Assembly (NCBI GenBank): GCA_037440525.1 | Contig: JBBITW010000112.1 | Location: forward strand, 1 to 12,069 | Length of the DNA stretch: 12,069 nucleotides | Reading direction: 5' to 3' | DNA from: JBBITW01 sp037440525 | Lineage (GTDB): Bacteria; Desulfobacterota; BSN033; UBA1163 | Part shown: in pieces, positions 1 through 7,737 of the stretch | How the letters are laid out: every line of letters starts with the position of its first letter | Numbering within the stretch: position 1 is the first letter of the stretch | The notes under the pieces: generated by a model | The model's database searches: none | What the model saw: the letters and a program-made list of their open reading frames with translations, nothing else | What the model was told of the DNA's origin: nothing | Translations under genes and position numbers: made by a program

Positions 1-50
1 TCAGAATGACATTACGACACAGCCTCATTGGGGAGAGGGGAGGGTGAGGC
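1..50 (+). repeat. Dispersed intergenic repeat, copy cut by window edge
   Basis: The first 34 bases match the reverse complement of about 10617-10649 at roughly 31 of 34 positions. They share the core CATTRCGACACAGYCT and an adjoining GAATGAC end. A third, more diverged copy lies at 10783-10825, where the same core is followed by a purine-rich GGGGAGAGG stretch, as it is here. The sequence is non-coding and has no transposase. It is probably the inner half of a MITE-like or palindromic element whose other half lies before the window. It runs directly into the leader repeat at 72-109. Confidence 0.75.
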
Positions 51-71
51 GGCTCCGATTCTATCGGAGGA

Positions 72-109
72 TCCTTTTTGGCAACGAAATTGGAGAAGAA
101 CCAAATTTT
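72..109 (+). repeat. Leader-type repeat, copy 1 (upstream of the DUF1185 gene)
   Basis: This 38-base segment is 36/38 identical to the reverse complement of 9238-9275, around the core GGCAACGAAATTGGAGAAG. Both copies lie just upstream of a gene and point the same way relative to it: here 35 bp before the ATG at 145, and 13 bp before trxA. A second conserved block, GAGGCGG-TCC-AT-CT-TCGG, precedes both copies. Here it forms a perfect 6-bp stem (CTCCGA / TCGGAG, about 54-70). A TATAAT-like box follows at 122-127. Whether it is a mobile repeat or a leader or promoter element is not settled. Confidence 0.75.
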
Positions 110-144
110 GTGTAACGTTATTATAATCAACTGGAGGGAGGAAA

Positions 145-723
145 ATGGAAGTAAGAAAATATGTAACTATTATTGAAGAGACCCTCATAGAGGGTGGGAA
201 AAAGGTTGAACCAGCAACGAGAAAGGCAGCTGCCATTGCAGTGATCAAGAATCCATTTTCAGGAAGATATGTAGAAGATTTGAGTCAACTTATAGATATC
301 GGCGAGGAGTTAGGAGGTATACTTGGTAGGAAGGCAGTTGAGGCATTAAAAATATCACCTGAAAGGGCAGAAAGTTATGGTAAGGCAGCTATTGTTGGTG
401 TTGATGGAGAACTTGAACATGCGGCTGCGATCCTACATCCTAAACTTGGAACACCTTTGAGAGAGGCCGTAGGGGGAGGAAAGGCTATAATCCCATCGGC
501 AAAAAAGATGGGAGGGCCTGGAACTGAGATTGATGTTCCACTTCACTACAAAGATGCTGCATTTGTTCGGTCCCACTTCGATGCAATGAGCGTCAGGGTT
601 TACGATGCACCAAGACCTGATGAGATTGTGGTTGCAATTGTTGTAACAGATTCAGGTAGACCACATCCACGGATTGGTGGATTGAAGAAGGAGGAGGCTA
701 AGAAGGAAGACGGTCTCAGATAA
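145..723 (+). CDS. Amino acid synthesis family protein (DUF1185)
   Basis: This 192-residue protein matches what I recall of the DUF1185 / 'amino acid synthesis' family (AA_synth) along its whole length. Recognisable stretches are NPFSGRYVEDL (about 36-46), GKAAIVGVDGELEHAAAILH (79-98), KKMGGPGTEIDVPLH (120-134) and the terminal GRPHPRIGGL (171-180), followed by a short charged tail. The family is cytosolic, has no signal peptide here, and no biochemical activity is firmly established. The family name comes from an old association with amino acid biosynthesis and should not be taken as a proven function. The ATG at 145 is well supported by GGAGGGAGG at 133-141. The gene stands alone: the next gene on the strand starts 106 bp later and looks unrelated. 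It is preceded by the leader repeat at 72-109, which may carry its promoter. Confidence 0.85.
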   Translation: MEVRKYVTIIEETLIEGGKKVEPATRKAAAIAVIKNPFSGRYVEDLSQLIDIGEELGGILGRKAVEALKISPERAESYGKAAIVGVDGELEHAAAILHPKLGTPLREAVGGGKAIIPSAKKMGGPGTEIDVPLHYKDAAFVRSHFDAMSVRVYDAPRPDEIVVAIVVTDSGRPHPRIGGLKKEEAKKEDGLR

Positions 724-829
724 TCCTCTTCTCCTTCATTATCCTATGGTTTTAATTTTAGGGATGGTTCTTAATTTTATATAATAAATTACTCCAGAGC
801 ATGGTCTACAACCACCATTGTTTTAGCCA

Positions 830-2050
830 TTGGGGATCGAACAAAGGGAGAGACTTCTGATACGCTTAGGAATTATTGGATTTGCGTTGTTCGCTGTGTC
901 CATCACCATGGGTTATGCCGACTACATGGATTTCCACTACGAGCTACACTGTGATTCAGAAAACAATAGAGCAGAAATAGTTCCATATGCAGTTTTTAAT
1001 AAAAAGGTTTACAATCCTGCGTCGCAAGATTGCACTTTCTCTAATGGGAGAACTATTCGTGTAAAAATGGGACTGGGAAAAGTTTATCCCTATGGAATGG
1101 GTGGTGGTGACCCATCAAAGTGGATCAGTGTATGGATAGATAAAGCATTGGTCCTGAGTTACATCCAATTTAGTTGTGGCAGCGAAGGGCCCTGTAATCT
1201 TCAAATCATTGTCACATCAAAAGGCCTTGAGGTTTGTCATCGGGATCTCCCTGAATTCTTATCACAACAAGGCTTTTCTAAAGCTACGTTGGAAAAATGC
1301 GAATTTATACCGAATAACAAGCTTTCCATCATTAGAGACTCTCTTGAATTTCCCTTACCCAATGAGAAAGCAAGACCAGCTGCTGGGTCGCTTGTTACGA
1401 TGTTCGCGAAAGATGAAAATCTTTGTAGTCAGTTTAAGCTATTATCTGAACCGCGTGGTAGGTCTTCAGTTGATGACAATATTTGGCCTCTTATTGGGCT
1501 TCCGAATGATGCAGAGTCTATTGAAAAGGGAAAATCATTACCGTATGAATATGACGGAATGTATCAACTGTATACATTTGATATCAATAATGACCTCAAG
1601 AACGAGACAGTATTGGGCCTTCATGCAAGAACTAACTACCGAGACGGTGATGTCTATTTTGTATTTCCAGATGGTAAGGTATCAAGCCCTACTGTAGGTG
1701 AGGACGGCTTTACTGACAGCGAACTTTTCTACGCGAAAGCAGCCATGCGAATCATTCCTCACTACTGGTCCGACTATATCGGAAAAGATGAAAAAAAACT
1801 TAAGGAAGGTCAAGATGAGGGAGAATATGAAATTAAGAGTGTAAGTGCTCCATGGTGGGATAGTACCGATAAGCCCATATTTCTGTTTCGATACTGGTAC
1901 CTGTGGCCATTTCGTTATAAACATTCGACATACTTCTTAACTTGGTCTCAGGAGGCCGGAAAGCAACACTGGTATACTGTCCTCAAACCAGAACCCAATT
2001 ATCAGGTAACAGAGATGTGCGTATTTCAAGTCGTTAGAGAGCGATATTAA
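830..2050 (+). CDS. Exported protein of unknown function with eight cysteines
   Basis: I do not recognise this 406-residue protein. It begins with a typical signal peptide: basic RERLLIR, then a hydrophobic LGIIGFALFAVSITMGYA, with likely cleavage after Ala30. The mature part has eight cysteines (41, 68, 116, 122, 136, 157, 199, 397), an even number that would suit disulfides in the periplasm. Around 248-282 the segment FDINNDLKNE plus FVFPDG resembles the Asp/Asn-rich calcium loops of FG-GAP or VCBS-like secreted proteins. The C-terminal third is rich in Trp and Tyr (for example WYLWPFRY). No second membrane segment or enzyme motif is visible. The start is uncertain. TTG at 830 is the first start codon after an in-frame stop at 824-826 and has no Shine-Dalgarno. 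The next ATG (908) would remove most of the signal peptide. No operon partner is evident, and the region downstream is gene-poor. Confidence 0.6.
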   Translation: MGIEQRERLLIRLGIIGFALFAVSITMGYADYMDFHYELHCDSENNRAEIVPYAVFNKKVYNPASQDCTFSNGRTIRVKMGLGKVYPYGMGGGDPSKWISVWIDKALVLSYIQFSCGSEGPCNLQIIVTSKGLEVCHRDLPEFLSQQGFSKATLEKCEFIPNNKLSIIRDSLEFPLPNEKARPAAGSLVTMFAKDENLCSQFKLLSEPRGRSSVDDNIWPLIGLPNDAESIEKGKSLPYEYDGMYQLYTFDINNDLKNETVLGLHARTNYRDGDVYFVFPDGKVSSPTVGEDGFTDSELFYAKAAMRIIPHYWSDYIGKDEKKLKEGQDEGEYEIKSVSAPWWDSTDKPIFLFRYWYLWPFRYKHSTYFLTWSQEAGKQHWYTVLKPEPNYQVTEMCVFQVVRERY

Positions 2051-2126
2051 GAACGTGCCGAGTCATGATTACCCCCAGAGTTCCACGGTGCATCCATTCT
2101 AATCAAATTTTAGGGTAGTTCTCGAA

Positions 2127-2142
2127 TAGATTAATTAATCTA
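2127..2142. repeat. 16-bp perfect palindrome (possible operator)
   Basis: TAGATTAATTAATCTA reads identically on both strands. A partial copy, TTAGATTAAT, lies about 150 bp downstream near 2275. Palindromes of this size can be dimeric regulator sites, but the surrounding DNA is AT-rich and no regulator gene is nearby. Function is not shown. Confidence 0.35.
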
Positions 2143-2417
2143 AATGGTTAGAGGATAATTAATTGAGGTATGTGAAGATGGTCTAACGGATAGGGGTGAT
2201 ATTGATGAGGCTATTGGGAAAGAGTGATTTCAGAGGCGCCACAGCGATGAAATATTTACAAGTCTAAATATTAGTTAGATTAATTTCTATAAAAAGTAAA
2301 AGGCGCCTTAATGAACGGAAAATTCTTCGCCTCGTCAACCTATCGCAGCGAATAGTGGTGAGGTTGTTTTTATAAAAATCCATGAAGCTATAAAAATTGC
2401 TCTAAGATTCAATATTT

Positions 2418-2528
2418 ATGTCAAAAATACCCTCCACATTTTCACCCTTTGATGTGCCTGATTTGAGAGAAGAGATTTCTCGTAAGGGAATATTAGAAGC
2501 TATGAGGGAATCCAGAGAACAGGAATAA
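2418..2528 (+). CDS. Possible small ORF or gene fragment (36 aa)
   Basis: An ATG-started frame of 36 codons encodes a charged peptide with a protein-like composition: a Pro/Phe/Asp-rich start (STFSPFDVPDLREE) and a helical, Glu/Arg-rich end (GILEAMRESREQE). No Shine-Dalgarno precedes the ATG and I recognise no family. It may be the last exon-like remnant of a decayed gene in this gene-poor region, or a genuine small protein. The opposite strand has a longer open frame across it, but that frame has no ribosome-binding site and a low-complexity, membrane-poor sequence, so I prefer the plus-strand reading if either is real. Confidence 0.2.
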   Translation: MSKIPSTFSPFDVPDLREEISRKGILEAMRESREQE

Positions 2529-2745
2529 CAAATCACTCTTACGGAAAAATAAGTATTCTGACACAAATCTACTAGATATTCCAATCTAAATAACCTCTTG
2601 GGGAATATAAGCAAACTAATTCTCAAGGGTATCATCAATTTGGTCAGTTATACTGAAACCAAGAAAACAATACATATTCATTTGATATTAAAAAATAATT
2701 TGAGAACTATCCCAAAAATCTTCCAAAGATGTTAGCAATTAAAAT

Positions 2746-3837
2746 TCATATCTTCTGGATTATATCTTCAATATTTGTAGAATGGAGTTCTTTTAAGAAG
2801 TGATAAAGAAGATCTGACGATCTTATCACATCAGACCATCTGACCAGTTCCAGTGGTGAGTGGCTATAGCGACGTGGGATAAAAATTCCACCACAAGGTA
2901 TTCCTTTCCCAGCCATATGAATTGTTGAGGCATCTGTCCATGTTCTAAAGATGTCCATCTGGTATGGGATATTATGATTTTTGGCTGTTGCAATTAATCT
3001 TTCACGGATCTTTTTTGAATAGATTGTCCCCAGTCCTAAGTCATTTACATCCATTGTTCTTATAACAGGACCCTTTCCACATTCTGATGTTGCCTCTTTT
3101 GGCAAAGTGGCAGGGTCTAAGGCAGGAACCGTGTCTATCACTATAGCGATATCCGGTTGAAGGGCTTGTGCTACAACCTTTGCTCCCCGAGAGCCAATCT
3201 CTTCCTGAACTGTGAATACAAATAGAATTTTATAATCTAAATCTTCTTTTATTATTCTCTCAACTAGATCTATTAGAATAGCGCATCCAACACGATTATC
3301 TATCGCTTTACTCATAATTGTTTCTTCTCCCGTAAAGAGGAAATTTGGATGAAATACTATAGGATCTCCAATCTCAACTCCTTTTGACCATACCTCTTCT
3401 TCACTTTCAGCTCCTATATCGACCCATAAGTCTGATAAAGTGATTGGTTTCTTTAAATCTTCTGGTTTCAAAAGATGGCGATTCTTTACGCCTATCAAAC
3501 CTGTCAAAATCCCTTTTCCAGTACAGATATCAACCATTGTGCCGGGAAGGCCCCTTTCATCAATCATACCGTTGAGGTAAAAATAGATATAACCTTTTGG
3601 ATCGATATATTTCACAAGCATACAAATTTCATCTACATGCGCTGTGACCATTACAGATCTTTTACCTTTGCCAAGCCTTGCGATCACATTTCCCATAAGG
3701 TCTATAGTCACCTCAGGGACGTTTATTTTTATTTCATTATAAATTGCTTCGATAACCTTCTCTTCGAAACCACTTCCCCCAGGAATATTTGTTAATCTTC
3801 TAAATAGCTGCATCATTGCATCCCTCTTCAATTTCAT
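2746..3837 (-). CDS. M42 family metallopeptidase (aminopeptidase/endoglucanase-like)
   Basis: This is a 363-residue cytosolic dinuclear-metal aminopeptidase of the M42 (FrvX / TET-like / 'CelM') family, which trims short peptides, usually as a large oligomer. The family motifs are in order: AHVDE with metal ligand His67 (66-70), KAIDNRVGC with bridging Asp180 (177-185), VQEEIGSRGA with catalytic and metal Glu212-Glu213 (210-219), VIDTVPALD with Asp235, TWTDAS (299-304), and RYSHSPLEL with the last metal ligand His326 (323-331). The length is normal for the family, so it should be active. The exact substrate preference cannot be read from the sequence. The ATG at 3837 follows AGGGAGGAAG (complement of 3841-3850). 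The gene lies 59 bp downstream of the DUF2784 gene on the same strand and may be co-transcribed. No clear terminator follows it. Confidence 0.93.
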   Translation of the reverse strand: MKLKRDAMMQLFRRLTNIPGGSGFEEKVIEAIYNEIKINVPEVTIDLMGNVIARLGKGKRSVMVTAHVDEICMLVKYIDPKGYIYFYLNGMIDERGLPGTMVDICTGKGILTGLIGVKNRHLLKPEDLKKPITLSDLWVDIGAESEEEVWSKGVEIGDPIVFHPNFLFTGEETIMSKAIDNRVGCAILIDLVERIIKEDLDYKILFVFTVQEEIGSRGAKVVAQALQPDIAIVIDTVPALDPATLPKEATSECGKGPVIRTMDVNDLGLGTIYSKKIRERLIATAKNHNIPYQMDIFRTWTDASTIHMAGKGIPCGGIFIPRRYSHSPLELVRWSDVIRSSDLLYHFLKELHSTNIEDIIQKI

Positions 3838-3896
3838 TATCTTCCTCCCTTAATCTTAAATTTCTGGAAAAGTATCTAATAATATAATCAGGGAAA

Positions 3897-4253
3897 TTAC
3901 ACTACTTTTTGCCTTTTATAATAAAACCAACCGTTAAATCCAAATAGTAATATAGAGAAAAGGATTATTAGGGATTGGGAAATTTCAATATATATGATTT
4001 TTTCAAGATAGTGAATGATAAAAGAACCCTTATATATTAGCGAAGGATCATGTTTTTCTCTTAACCATAACTCAAGATAGGTAAGTGGGCAATAAAGGTG
4101 AAATATTTGAATGAAGAGGGCAAATGAGAGGCCAAGGAGATGAAACACCCTGATGGGTTTATTCTTAGATCCCCAGTAAGCCCCTATAAAAAGAAAGACG
4201 ATCCATAGAAAATGAATCACTATGACTATATCAGCAAGAATTTTATAAATCAT
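3897..4253 (-). CDS. DUF2784 family small membrane protein
   Basis: From ATG 4253 this gives 118 residues with the DUF2784 layout. It has a first membrane segment (about 4-27: KILADIVIVIHFLWIVFLFIG), a second (about 37-54), the family signature CPLTYLELWLR (54-64), the conserved GSFIIHYLEKIIY (76-88), and a final hydrophobic segment (about 90-110) before a basic tail. The function of DUF2784 is unknown; it is an inner-membrane protein found in many proteobacteria. An upstream in-frame ATG at 4295 would add 14 residues. Those residues are encoded by the inverted-repeat element and are not conserved-looking, so I choose 4253, which matches the usual family start (MIYK-LAD). An AAGGA box (complement of 4265-4269) sits 11 bases before this ATG, inside the repeat element. 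The downstream neighbour is the M42 peptidase. Confidence 0.85.
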   Translation of the reverse strand: MIYKILADIVIVIHFLWIVFLFIGAYWGSKNKPIRVFHLLGLSFALFIQIFHLYCPLTYLELWLREKHDPSLIYKGSFIIHYLEKIIYIEISQSLIILFSILLFGFNGWFYYKRQKVV

Positions 4254-4465
4254 CTTAGAAAAAGTCCTTGAAAGGCTGGGGAGGTAGGGTTCCAAACCCT
4301 TCGAATGCGGACATTGGAAAGTTAAATTGCTTACAATCGCTTAAAAGAACACCAAGCATTTTCAGGGTATTAATCATTAATGCTAAACTATTAGAGGTAT
4401 CCGCTCGAAGGCTTTTCCACCCCACCTCCCCAGTCTATAAATTCTTTTTTAAATAGTTTTCAGAG
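4254..4465. repeat. MITE-like element with long inverted arms
   Basis: Two arms, 4274-4304 and the complement of 4405-4435, match at 25 of 31 positions, around CTGGGGAGGTRGGGT and a CCTTCGA end. They flank about 100 bp of unique core. The outer ends are similar as well: CTTAGAAAAA at 4254, and the complement of TTTTCAGAG (4457-4465), which reads CTCTGAAAA. The right arm (4406-4435) recurs at 10852-10881 with 27/30 identity, and the CTCTGAAAA end recurs at both ends of the 10554-10901 element. There is no coding capacity. This is typical of a non-autonomous mobile or palindromic repeat. It lies directly between the DUF2784 start codon and the pncB promoter region, separating divergent transcription units. 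Confidence 0.75.
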
Positions 4466-4481
4466 ATCTCAAATATTTTTG

Positions 4482-4520
4482 TAGACAAAACCTTTAAATT
4501 TTTGTTATATAAATTATAAT
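4482..4520 (+). promoter_or_regulatory. Candidate promoter for the pncB cluster
   Basis: A very AT-rich stretch just outside the repeat element holds TAGACA (4482-4487), followed 18 bases later by TATATA (4506-4511). A perfect TATAAT lies at 4515-4520, but it has no good partner box 17 bases upstream. Transcription would start 20-40 bases before the pncB ATG. This is assigned by eye only. Confidence 0.3.
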
Positions 4521-4547
4521 TTTATCATAATTTTTTAGGAGAATGGT

Positions 4548-5720
4548 ATGTTTCATATAGCTGATCCAAAAGAGATAAAGGATGGTAAGGTAACGGATGT
4601 CTATTTTGTGAGGACAATGGAGGTTCTGAAGGCCAAGAAGATAGATAAATGGGTGAAGGCTGAATTTATTGCAAAGCGTTTCCCGGAGGATTATGGATGG
4701 GGTGTTCTGGCAGGTATAGAGGAGTGTGCATATTTACTCAAGGATCTTGATATTAACGTAAGGGCTATGAAGGAAGGAACTATATTCAGAACCTATGAGC
4801 CTGTGATGGAGATTGAAGGTATGTACAGTGAGTTTGGACTCTACGAAACAGCAATCCTGGGACTTCTCTGTCAGGCATCTGGTGTGGCAACAAAGGCTTC
4901 ACGATGTAAGAAGGCAGCAGGGGAGAGGATGGTAATCAGCTTTGGTGCGAGGAGGATTCACCCGGTAATCTCTCCGATGATGGACAGAAGTGCCTTTATT
5001 GGGGGATGTGATGGGGTATCTGTTGTAAAGGATGCAGAATTGATTCACGAAGAGCCATCAGGGACCATGCCTCATGCTCTGGTTTTACTTATGGGAGATA
5101 CAGTTGAAGCCACAAAGGCATTTGATGAGGTAATCCCGGAGAGAGTTAAAAGAGTCTCACTTATCGACACATTTAATGACGAAAAGGTAGAGGCAATAAG
5201 GGTTGCAGAAGCCCTCGGGAAGAAACTTTTTGCTGTCCGTCTCGATACCCCGAGTTCAAGACGGGGCGATCTTCAAAAGATCATTGAGGAGATACGGTGG
5301 GAATTGAGCCTGAGGGGTTTAGGACATGTTAAGATCTTTGTCAGTGGGGGTCTTGATGAAGAGAGAATCCTTAGCCTCAATCCAGTTGTGGATGCCTATG
5401 GGGTTGGGACATCAATAGCGAATGCACGTGTAATAGATTTTGCTATGGACATCATTGAGATAGAAGGGAAACCTCTGGCAAAGAGAGGGAAGATGTCAGG
5501 ATCAAAGAGTGTGCTCCGTTGCTCCAAATGTCTTCAGGACAGGATGGTTCCATTTAAGAAGGGAAGTAATTTAAAGGATTTGGATAAGTGTTCATGCGGG
5601 GGAGACTATAAAGAGATTCTCCTTCCTTTCATCGAAAAGAGAAAGATTCTATGGGATTTGCCATCCCCTCAGGTTATTAGAAAATATGTCCTTGAACAGC
5701 TTTCACATTTCGAACTTTAG
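4548..5720 (+). CDS. pncB: Nicotinate phosphoribosyltransferase, archaeal-like type with zinc tail
   Basis: This 390-residue enzyme joins nicotinate and PRPP to give nicotinate mononucleotide (EC 6.3.4.21), the entry step of NAD salvage in the cytosol. Family motifs are visible: YETAILGLL (99-107), SFGARRIHP (131-139), SGTMPHALVL (171-180) with the histidine expected at the phosphorylated position (His176), LIDTFNDE (205-212), VRLDTPSSRRGD (230-241) for phosphate binding, and VSGGLDEE (265-272). The C-terminus adds CSKC (325-328) and CSC (348-350), a four-cysteine zinc site typical of the shorter archaeal/bacterial NAPRT group rather than of E. coli PncB. The first motifs (KVTDVYFVRT) are also those of that group. 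The ATG at 4548 follows AGGAG (4537-4541) with a 6-base spacer; an ATG at 4543 is out of frame. It heads a plus-strand cluster, with amrS 42 bp downstream and no terminator between. Confidence 0.92.
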   Translation: MFHIADPKEIKDGKVTDVYFVRTMEVLKAKKIDKWVKAEFIAKRFPEDYGWGVLAGIEECAYLLKDLDINVRAMKEGTIFRTYEPVMEIEGMYSEFGLYETAILGLLCQASGVATKASRCKKAAGERMVISFGARRIHPVISPMMDRSAFIGGCDGVSVVKDAELIHEEPSGTMPHALVLLMGDTVEATKAFDEVIPERVKRVSLIDTFNDEKVEAIRVAEALGKKLFAVRLDTPSSRRGDLQKIIEEIRWELSLRGLGHVKIFVSGGLDEERILSLNPVVDAYGVGTSIANARVIDFAMDIIEIEGKPLAKRGKMSGSKSVLRCSKCLQDRMVPFKKGSNLKDLDKCSCGGDYKEILLPFIEKRKILWDLPSPQVIRKYVLEQLSHFEL

Positions 5721-5762
5721 AAAGTCATACCTTTAAGCAAACATTATACAGGGAGGGAATAG

Positions 5763-6779
5763 GTGGAGACAAAGGAGGCAATGCTTTATGACCCTCTTGA
5801 AGGGGGAAGGGTTCAATGCCAGCTATGTAATCATCGATGTATTATATCTCCTTCAAAAAGAGGTATATGTGGAGTCAGAGAGAACAGGGAAGGGAAACTC
5901 TATTCCCTTGTTTTTGGACGTGTTGTATCAATGAATGTAGATCCCGTTGAGAAAAAGCCTCTCTTCCATCTTTTCCCTGGATCGAGTTCTTTTTCTATTG
6001 CAACGGTTGGTTGTAACTTTCACTGCCTGCAATGCCAGAATTATGGGATTTCTCAAATGCCTGCAGATGAGGGTAGGATTGAGGGTTCTATTGTTCCTCC
6101 ATCAAAGATTGTATCGCTGGCCAAACAGTATAATTGCCAATCGATTTCATATACTTATACAGAGCCAACAGTCTATTTCGAATATGCATATGAAACCGCT
6201 ATCCTGGCAAGTAAGGAGGGGATAAAGAATATCTTTGTTACCAACGGTTATATGAGTGAGGAGGCAGTCAAAAAAATTCATCCCTATCTTGATGCGGCAA
6301 ATGTAGATTTAAAGAGCTTTCAGGATAAGTTCTATAAAGAGGTTTGTGGTGCGAGACTAAATCCAGTTCTCGAAAATTTAAGATTGATGAGGAGTCTGGG
6401 GATATGGGTGGAGGTTACAACCCTTGTCATCCCCACCCTAAATGATACTGATAAAGAGTTTGAGGAAATTGCCAAGTTCATCCTTTCATTGGGGGAGGAG
6501 GTCCCATGGCATATTTCGGCTTTCTATCCAACATACAAGATGAAAAATCTTCCGAGAACCCCTCCGTCGACTCTTCATCGTGCTCGAGAGATAGGCATAA
6601 AGGCTGGACTCTTTTATGTATATTGTGGGAACATCCCTGGGAGAGGAGGGGAAGATACCTTCTGTCCTGTTTGCGGGAAAAAGTTGATTGAAAGGATAGG
6701 TTTTCAGGTAGTAAAGAACGATGTTATAAAAGGAGAATGCCGTCACTGTCATACAAGGATTGCAGGTCTTTGGAGTTGA
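5763..6779 (+). CDS. amrS: AmmeMemoRadiSam system radical SAM enzyme
   Basis: This 338-residue protein is a member of the AmrS group of radical SAM proteins, formerly annotated as pyruvate formate-lyase activating enzyme-like. An N-terminal cysteine set (Cys19, 22, 26, 36; CQLCNHRC...GICGVRE) is followed by the radical SAM cluster motif GCNFHCLQCQN with Cys84, Cys88 and Cys91. Next come TYTEPTVYFEY (131-141) and the barrel strands VTNGYMSEE (159-167) and ANVDLKSF (179-186). A C-terminal zinc-ribbon-like set closes the protein: CPVC (301-304) and CRHC (326-329). The family normally acts with AmrA (AMMECR1) and AmrB (Memo-like); its reaction is not firmly established. Neither partner is in this window. 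The GTG start at 5763 is preceded by GGAGGG (5752-5757). An ATG at 5781 has its purine box too close to be used well. It follows pncB by 42 bp and precedes the MinD-like gene by 18 bp. Confidence 0.9.
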   Translation: METKEAMLYDPLEGGRVQCQLCNHRCIISPSKRGICGVRENREGKLYSLVFGRVVSMNVDPVEKKPLFHLFPGSSSFSIATVGCNFHCLQCQNYGISQMPADEGRIEGSIVPPSKIVSLAKQYNCQSISYTYTEPTVYFEYAYETAILASKEGIKNIFVTNGYMSEEAVKKIHPYLDAANVDLKSFQDKFYKEVCGARLNPVLENLRLMRSLGIWVEVTTLVIPTLNDTDKEFEEIAKFILSLGEEVPWHISAFYPTYKMKNLPRTPPSTLHRAREIGIKAGLFYVYCGNIPGRGGEDTFCPVCGKKLIERIGFQVVKNDVIKGECRHCHTRIAGLWS

Positions 6780-6797
6780 TATTAAAAGGTCCGAAGG

Positions 6798-7733
6798 ATG
6801 ACGCAAACCCAAAAGGATTATAGAAAGACTATCTGGACGATCGGTGGGGGCAAAGGTGGAAGCGGGAAGAGTTTTATTACTGCAAATATTGGGATATGCC
6901 TCTCGAGATTAGGGGCAAGAGTGATTCTAATAGATGCGGATTTAGGGGGTGCAAACTTACATACATTTTTAGGGATTCTTCCCCCCTGTCTTTCCATATC
7001 AGACTTCATTAAAAAGAGGATCACCCATCTACAGGAAGTTCTAATCCCCACTGAAATTCCTGAGCTTAAACTATTAAGCGGAGCACAGGATCTCCTAAAT
7101 GCCCCCGATACAAAGAATTTACAGAGGAGGAAACTTCTTCGTTCCATTAAGAATCTTGAAAGTGATTACATCCTCGTCGATTTGGGGGGAGGTAATTCTT
7201 TGAGTGTCTTAGACTTTTTTCTCATGGGCGATGGAGGGATACTTGTGGTTACACCTGAGCCCACTTCCATTGAGAATACCTATCGCTTTCTCAAAAGTGC
7301 ATTTTATAGAAGGCTCAGGCAATCAGTCTCCTCTCAAATGGCAAAGGCATTGATTGATGAAGCAATGGATGGGAAGAATGAGGTGGGTATTCGGAATCCC
7401 AATGATCTCTTGAGAGAGGTAAAGAATATAAGTGAAGAGGATGCAGAAAGGATGATGAAGGATGTTGAGCAATTTCGTCCTAACCTCATATTAAATCAGG
7501 CACGTTCTAAGAAGGATATTGAAATCGGTTTTTCTATCCGTAGTGCCTGTCAGAAATACTTTGGTATTCATCTCCACTATCTTGGTTATATTGTCTATGA
7601 TCAAGACGTTTCAAACTCTATAAGGAAGAGAAGACCCTTGGTTTTGGAGAACTCGAAATCGAGGGCAGCTCAGTGCGTTTCAGAGATTGCAACGAAATTA
7701 GCCAATATCCATAAGGATTTAATAAAGATTTAA
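6798..7733 (+). CDS. MinD/FlhG-like P-loop ATPase
   Basis: This is a 311-residue SIMIBI ATPase of the MinD/ParA/FlhG superfamily. The deviant Walker A is GGKGGSGKS (17-25) with the signature Lys19 and catalytic Lys24. Walker A' is LIDADLGGANLHTFLG (44-59), and the Walker B-like strand is YILVDLGGG (124-132). VVTPEPTSIENTY (150-162) is characteristic of the MinD/FlhG branch. A charged insert of about 50 residues (180-230) lies before the strand NLILNQARSK (229-238). The C-terminus has no clear amphipathic membrane-targeting helix as in cell-division MinD, and no MinC or MinE gene is adjacent. Such proteins position or switch cell-envelope or signalling complexes; the target here is unknown. 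The ATG at 6798 has a modest AAGG (6786-6789). Only 4 bp separate it from the J-domain/HTH gene, so the two are almost certainly co-translated partners. Confidence 0.85.
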   Translation: MTQTQKDYRKTIWTIGGGKGGSGKSFITANIGICLSRLGARVILIDADLGGANLHTFLGILPPCLSISDFIKKRITHLQEVLIPTEIPELKLLSGAQDLLNAPDTKNLQRRKLLRSIKNLESDYILVDLGGGNSLSVLDFFLMGDGGILVVTPEPTSIENTYRFLKSAFYRRLRQSVSSQMAKALIDEAMDGKNEVGIRNPNDLLREVKNISEEDAERMMKDVEQFRPNLILNQARSKKDIEIGFSIRSACQKYFGIHLHYLGYIVYDQDVSNSIRKRRPLVLENSKSRAAQCVSEIATKLANIHKDLIKI

Positions 7734-7737
7734 GGCC

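Larger units (their letters stand above)
2051..2745. other. Gene-poor 695-bp intergenic region, possibly decayed
   Basis: No open frame here looks like a full gene. Several short plus-strand stretches read as plausible protein but are cut by stops: 21 codons ending at 2227 (GDIDEAIGKE), a frame through about 2330-2450 (KIHEAIKIALRFN), and a 36-codon frame at 2418-2528. This could be remnants of one or more decayed genes, or chance in AT-rich DNA. A GGCGCC palindrome occurs at about 2235 and again near 2303, and a 16-bp perfect palindrome lies at 2127-2142. No tRNA, terminator hairpin with a T-tract, or repeat shared with the rest of the window was found. Confidence 0.5.

Noticed and set aside
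730..775. Terminator after the DUF1185 gene
   Set aside because: The dyad ATCCTA / TAGGGAT is imperfect, very short and not followed by a clear T-run.
2402..2638. Minus-strand 78-codon frame
   Set aside because: It has no Shine-Dalgarno and no recognisable domain, and it overlaps a plus-strand frame of more protein-like composition. It is probably chance in AT-rich DNA.
4466..4547. NAD-type riboswitch upstream of pncB
   Set aside because: The 82 bp are almost entirely A and T with no paired stems, and only 20-40 nt would be transcribed.
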